Positions 22,167 through 22,461 of a stretch of 22,461 nt of DNA are shown here, in pieces; the stretch's first letter is position 1, and every line of letters begins with the position of its first letter. The notes beneath the pieces were generated by a model that made no database searches, was not told the DNA's origin, and worked only from the letters and a program-made list of their open reading frames with translations. The DNA lies in assembly GCA_045616165.1 (NCBI GenBank), contig JAZLGF010000033.1:1-22461 (forward strand), given 5' to 3'. The position numbers and the translations under genes were made by a program. Source of the DNA: RGIG5612 sp045616165 (GTDB taxonomy: Bacteria; Bacillota; Clostridia; Lachnospirales; Lachnospiraceae).

Positions 22167-22210
22167 AAGAACAAAAAATCTGTTGAACACGTTCAAGATT
22201 TTTTGTTCTT
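22167..22210. repeat. Perfect 14-base inverted repeat next to tRNA-Asp
   Basis: AAGAACAAAAAATC (22167-22180) is the exact reverse complement of 22197-22210, and the loop holds a further TTGAAC/GTTCAA pair. The long hairpin begins ten bases downstream of the tRNA-Asp 3' end; its U-rich descending arm makes it a possible terminator or RNase processing site in the rRNA-tRNA transcript. Confidence 0.75.
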
Positions 22211-22220
22211 TCCTCAGAAG

Positions 22221-22294
22221 CGACCCAGATGAGACTCGAACTCACGACCTCCGCCGTGACAGGGCGGCGCTCTAACCAACTGAGCCACTGGGCC
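22221..22294 (-). tRNA. tRNA-Asp (GTC)
   Basis: Acceptor arms GGCCCAG and CTGGGTC, D-arm GGCTCAGTTGGTTAGAGC, anticodon loop CTGTCAC reading GTC, T-loop AGTTCGAGTCT. Discriminator G, as expected for Asp. CCA is not encoded. It is the first tRNA after the 23S gene, about 86 bases away. Confidence 0.96.
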
Positions 22295-22380
22295 ATAAGG
22301 TTTACACCTTCAAAACCACCAGAAATATCAAATGAAAAGTACGTGTCAAACGTCACATCAGTCTTTCCAATACGGCTTGT

Positions 22381-22461
22381 TGGTCAACTCCTCGACCTAT
22401 TAGTATCAGTCAGCTACGTACATTACTGCACTTCCACCTCTGACCTATCAACCTTGTCGTC
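22381..22461 (-). rRNA. 23S ribosomal RNA, 3' end (partial)
   Basis: The minus strand reads GGTTGATAGGTCAGAGGTGG, then CTGACTGATACTAATAGGTC, then GAGGAGTTGACCA, which matches the conserved 3' end of Firmicutes 23S rRNA (closely like the B. subtilis end). The rest of the gene runs off the window. The mature 3' end is placed near 22381-22387 by comparison with the B. subtilis end from memory; the exact base is uncertain. The 86 bases between it and tRNA-Asp are too few for a 5S gene. Confidence 0.9.

Noticed and set aside
21453..22294. Integration site of a mobile element at a tRNA gene
   Set aside because: No integrase, no duplicated tRNA 3' end and no cargo genes are visible next to the tRNAs.
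22295..22380. A truncated 5S rRNA gene between 23S and tRNA-Asp
   Set aside because: Only a short TCTGGTGG-like match to a 5S 5' end is seen; the conserved internal loops and 3' half are absent and the space is too short.

Overview
The window looks like chromosomal DNA of a low-G+C anaerobic Firmicute, most probably a Lachnospiraceae-type clostridium. The grounds are the AT-rich codon use, strong AGGAGG ribosome sites, an rsmA-tatD-metG operon, a DUF4358/MBOAT/DHHW envelope cassette, TraX- and MoaE-like orphans, and a 23S rRNA 3' end followed by tRNAs. No phage, transposase, CRISPR or integrase gene is visible.

Layout. 1-252: hairpin-rich non-coding DNA with a likely terminator. 253-3502 (minus): metG-tatD-rsmA, translation and RNA maintenance. 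3606-8042 (plus): a four-gene envelope acylation cassette (tandem-SGNH protein, DUF4358 protein, MBOAT acyltransferase, DHHW/AlgX-like protein), led by a promoter placed so that the first gene would be leaderless. 8031-9123 (minus): a TraX-family membrane protein and a MoaE-like protein. 9182-11896 (minus): a long-chain acyl-CoA ligase and a CAT/E2-fold acyltransferase whose catalytic His is replaced by Glu. 12072-16807 (minus): a complete branched-chain-amino-acid-type ABC importer (binding lipoprotein, two ATPases, two permeases). 16971-17867 (minus): a DegV lipid-binding protein. 18004-20261 (minus): a MurE-like ligase lacking the DNPR specificity motif, coupled by ATGA overlap to a HAD phosphatase. 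20372-21403 (plus): an acyltransferase-3 membrane protein. 21453-22461 (minus): the 3' end of 23S rRNA followed by tRNA-Asp, -Val, -Tyr, -fMet and -Phe, with spacers full of repeats.

Themes. Two modules probably modify the cell surface: the MBOAT/SGNH/DHHW cassette and the acyltransferase-3 gene, which is divergent from the MurE-like ligase. A second theme is acyl-group handling: the importer, CoA ligase, CAT-fold protein and DegV protein lie close together, although terminators and promoters separate them into different transcripts. The observations most worth checking are the half-dead tandem SGNH protein, the His-to-Glu CAT-fold protein, the non-DNPR MurE-like ligase, the apparent AUA start of the TraX gene, the two leaderless-looking plus-strand genes, and the repeats in the tRNA spacers. 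All functional statements rest on reading the sequence and on family knowledge; no search was run.
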